Part shown: positions 61,818-64,000 of the stretch, in pieces
Layout of the letters: each line of letters starts with the position of its first letter
Position numbering within the stretch: the stretch's first letter is position 1
Assembly (NCBI GenBank): GCA_012840465.1
Contig: DULJ01000051.1
Span: 1 to 64,000, forward strand
Direction of reading: 5' to 3'
Length of the DNA stretch: 64,000 nucleotides
Source: Caryophanales bacterium
GTDB lineage: Bacteria; Bacillota; Bacilli; Bacillales; Bacillaceae_J
The notes under the pieces: model-generated
Seen by the model: only the letters and a program-made list of their open reading frames with translations
Databases searched by the model: none
Told to the model about the DNA's origin: nothing
Position numbers and translations under genes: made by a program

Positions 61818-63372
61818 CTTTCATGGGTATTTGAACATAGACACACAATCCAGTGGGATGGTTATTCGAAATGGACATTTTTCCGGTTAACAAGAATAGT
61901 TGTTCATTGATAGAATTAAGGCCTTTATGATGGTTAAAACCATACTTTTCAATTTCATTTTCCTTAAATCCGATTCCATTGTCAGCTACTATAAGTTCTA
62001 CTTTTTCATTTTCCTGTTTCAACGCCACCGTTATTTGCGAGCATTGGGAATGCTTTAGTGCGTTTATAACCAGTTCCTTTAAAATCCGATAGACTACAAG
62101 ATGGTAGGGATCAACCAAAAATAAATTTTTCTTGCAGTTGAAAACAATATCTACTTCTCCTTTGCCATATTTCTGCTTTAATGTTTTCAATAGGTAACCA
62201 TAATTTTCCTTTAAGGTAAGTGTTTTTAATAGAGTTGGATAGAATTCTTGCATTTGTTCCCGTATTGACAAATTCAGGTTATCCAAAGTTTCAAAAATGA
62301 TTTTTTGAACCTCTTCTTTATGTGATTTATTTATCATGTTTTTAATGGATAATATATCTTGTAAAATTTCATCGTGTAAATAATTAGAGACATCCCTTTT
62401 TAGTTCTTCCTCTTTCATCACTTGCTTTAAATTATGAGCATAGAAATTCTCACGAGCCATTTTAGAATTTTCATTATCAAAAAGAGTATTATTTAGGTCT
62501 TTATACATTAATGTAAAACGAAGTAGTACCATCAAAAGAATCATTTGAATGATAATAAAATAGCTTACTACATTAAATTGAAATAACAATCCGATCAAAG
62601 TAATACTAAATAGTGAAAAAAGGCACATCGCAATAAGATTTGTTTTCTTTAAGGGAATATATACTCCCACAGCTCCCTTGTTTTTAAAAGCAATAGAATG
62701 AATACTAAATAAAGGGAAAACAATCATGACATACCAACCAAAATTACTAAGGTATTCTGGATTGTCCGCAAATATCATTACGTATCCAAGAAATGAAATA
62801 AAAATAATGATACCTGTTTTAAGCAAATGCCTTTTTTCACTAATTAAGACAAAGGCGAATCGTTTTCGATGCTTCAAAAATAGAATGGTAATACAGCTAA
62901 AACTCAATACCCACTGAAGCAAGAAAAGTACCGCAAACAGCCTTTCATTTATCAGTATAGATAGTAACGTCAAAAGGAAAATTATTGTTAAAATCCAGTC
63001 TGTTATCTTCTTGTATGTATAGGTAGTATCTTGAAAAAAGAAAATGAGCAAAAATTGAATGGATCTATACAGTATTAATACGCTAAGTAACGTACTTAAT
63101 GTATTAAAAGCTCTACTTTCATCCAGTGATATTAAAAATTGCCACGATACCAAAAATAATAAATTTGTAAATCTTGATAAGAATATATTTCCTTTTATAT
63201 TTTTGTAACTAATATATGCCCCATCAATTATAATTAAGGATATTATGATTAATGGTATTAACTTTTCCGTTCCAGCAATGCTGTTCTGCGTATATTCATA
63301 ACATAAATATAAGATAACTAAAAGTTGATTAAGCAAAATTAAAATTTGCTTCTTCTCATAGGACTTTTTCAT
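61783..63372 (-). CDS. ComP/NarX-like sensor histidine kinase
   Basis: 529 residues with ~8-10 TM helices (residues 1-290), HisKA_3 H333 (NYLHDEILQDIL) and an HATPase (ELVINALKHS, ADNGIGF, HKGLNSI). Layout resembles ComP of quorum sensing, but no comX/comQ is seen. Ligand unknown. Confidence 0.87.
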   Translation of the reverse strand: MKKSYEKKQILILLNQLLVILYLCYEYTQNSIAGTEKLIPLIIISLIIIDGAYISYKNIKGNIFLSRFTNLLFLVSWQFLISLDESRAFNTLSTLLSVLILYRSIQFLLIFFFQDTTYTYKKITDWILTIIFLLTLLSILINERLFAVLFLLQWVLSFSCITILFLKHRKRFAFVLISEKRHLLKTGIIIFISFLGYVMIFADNPEYLSNFGWYVMIVFPLFSIHSIAFKNKGAVGVYIPLKKTNLIAMCLFSLFSITLIGLLFQFNVVSYFIIIQMILLMVLLRFTLMYKDLNNTLFDNENSKMARENFYAHNLKQVMKEEELKRDVSNYLHDEILQDILSIKNMINKSHKEEVQKIIFETLDNLNLSIREQMQEFYPTLLKTLTLKENYGYLLKTLKQKYGKGEVDIVFNCKKNLFLVDPYHLVVYRILKELVINALKHSQCSQITVALKQENEKVELIVADNGIGFKENEIEKYGFNHHKGLNSINEQLFLLTGKMSISNNHPTGLCVYVQIPMKGGDSYQYFINR

Positions 63373-63404
63373 AATCTCATTGACCTCTGTTCATCAGCTT
63401 CCCC

Positions 63405-64000
63405 TTAACTCTGATTATTAAAAATAATCTTATAACAGGCTCTTTTTGTTACCCTATAATAAATGATATAAACAAGTGTAAAGATAATTACCGCTACAAG
63501 TATAGGAAGTACAAAAGCACTATCTCTTCCTAGTAAATCATCCATTAGAGCGGATTTGTAGGCTATCAAAGCAAAAATACTATGTGTTACACCTAAAATA
63601 TAGGGAATGCTAAACAAAGCCATAATTTCTTTGCTAATTATTTTCTTCATCATTTTTTTGTTATAACCCATTCGTTTTAATATAGTGAAATCATCTTTAT
63701 CCGACATTACACTAGAAATATTGTGGAAGTATAGTATGCTCCCCGTTGCAATAAAAAAGATAATGGTAACAAAGATAATGAGTAAAAATGTGGAACTATT
63801 CTCTTGGGTAATGACTTTATTTCTTTGATAACTACTTGCAAAATAAGGATCATCCTTAAATAACGTTACCAAGCTTTCATAAACCTCTTTGTTATCCCTC
63901 ATATTCTTTCCATCCATACTCATGATCGTCTTTTCAGGAAGCCCTAATGATTTTATTTCTTGATAAAGTGTATCTGATATGATCAATGTAGCAATGCTAT
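63405..64000 (-). CDS. FtsX-type ABC transporter permease, C-terminal part
   Basis: The frame is open to the window end, so the 5' part is outside. ~193+ residues with four TM helices and ILKRMGYNKKMMKKIISKEI, a BceB/YxdM-like permease end. Upstream of the kinase in the same direction; it might be a peptide sensing/resistance module. Confidence 0.8.
   Translation of the reverse strand, partial: SIATLIISDTLYQEIKSLGLPEKTIMSMDGKNMRDNKEVYESLVTLFKDDPYFASSYQRNKVITQENSSTFLLIIFVTIIFFIATGSILYFHNISSVMSDKDDFTILKRMGYNKKMMKKIISKEIMALFSIPYILGVTHSIFALIAYKSALMDDLLGRDSAFVLPILVAVIIFTLVYIIYYRVTKRACYKIIFNNQS

Noticed and set aside
61783-63372. A ComQXPA quorum-sensing locus
   Set aside because: The kinase is ComP-like in layout, but no comX or comQ frame is seen on its upstream side; an FtsX-type permease is there instead.

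Overview
The window is a stretch of chromosome from a low-GC, endospore-forming member of the Bacillaceae. Supporting signs are gamma-type and K-type small acid-soluble spore proteins, a gerA-type germination operon, spore-coat-like proteins, a T-box leader, a PerR box and an aa3-type quinol oxidase. Gene order from 0 to 31 kb follows, as a broken backbone, the B. subtilis yfhD to rrnD interval as I recall it: yfhD, yfhE, recX, yfhH, sspK, yfhP, mutY, yfhS, sspE, ygaC, ygaD, then bcp, perR, ygzB, ygxA and an rRNA operon. The genus could be Neobacillus, Mesobacillus or Bacillus; the sequence alone does not decide it.

Layout. 0-8 kb (mostly minus strand): the 5' end of a 16S rRNA gene with tandem promoters, ygxA, ygzB, perR with its own PerR boxes, a PduO-type cobalamin adenosyltransferase, a gene remnant, aminopeptidase ampS, bcp, a two-helix potassium channel and a three-gene ABC-2 exporter. 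8.3-22 kb: an accessory island with a nine-gene operon for a quinohemoprotein amine dehydrogenase (QHNDH) and its maturation, ending in an aldehyde dehydrogenase, with a divergent two-component system. 22-34.6 kb: the conserved ygaD to yfhD backbone, several tiny spore genes, dispersed repeats, a cluster of four perfect DnaA boxes, a phosphate transporter pair, and YqxD and DinB proteins. 34.9-38.7 kb: qoxABCD. 39-45 kb: a T-box-controlled tryptophan operon in the unusual order trpB-trpA-trpD-trpC-trpF, without trpE or trpG, and a PatB-type lyase. 45-54.4 kb: spore coat-like genes, an e(P4) phosphatase, a UDG-family protein, a P-loop/Asp23-like fusion, a crotonase and a gerABC-type operon. 54.4-64 kb: a patchy region with a truncated RsiV-like gene, remnants of an AAA ATPase and a Fic gene, a LysM-VanY peptidase, an antiporter, and a NarL/ComP-like two-component system beside an FtsX-type permease that runs off the end.

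The most interesting system is the QHNDH island. Its gamma subunit keeps the exact Cys-to-Asp/Glu and Cys-to-Trp spacing of the Paracoccus enzyme. The radical SAM crosslinker QhpD, protease QhpE and ABC exporter QhpF are all present, but no flavin monooxygenase (QhpG) is found. In its place are two peptidase-U32 proteins with cysteine patterns like the oxygen-independent hydroxylases UbiU and UbiV. I infer that this pair may hydroxylate the tryptophan during cofactor (CTQ) formation. QhpA carries a lipoprotein-type signal, so the mature enzyme is probably anchored on the outer face of the membrane.

Three families of dispersed repeats are visible: a ~193-bp element with IS200/IS605-end-like hairpins (three full copies plus fragments), a ~150-bp element flanking yfhD, and a ~70-bp palindrome. 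One copy of the first lies between the two U32 genes inside the qhp operon, and another abuts the truncated RsiV-like gene.
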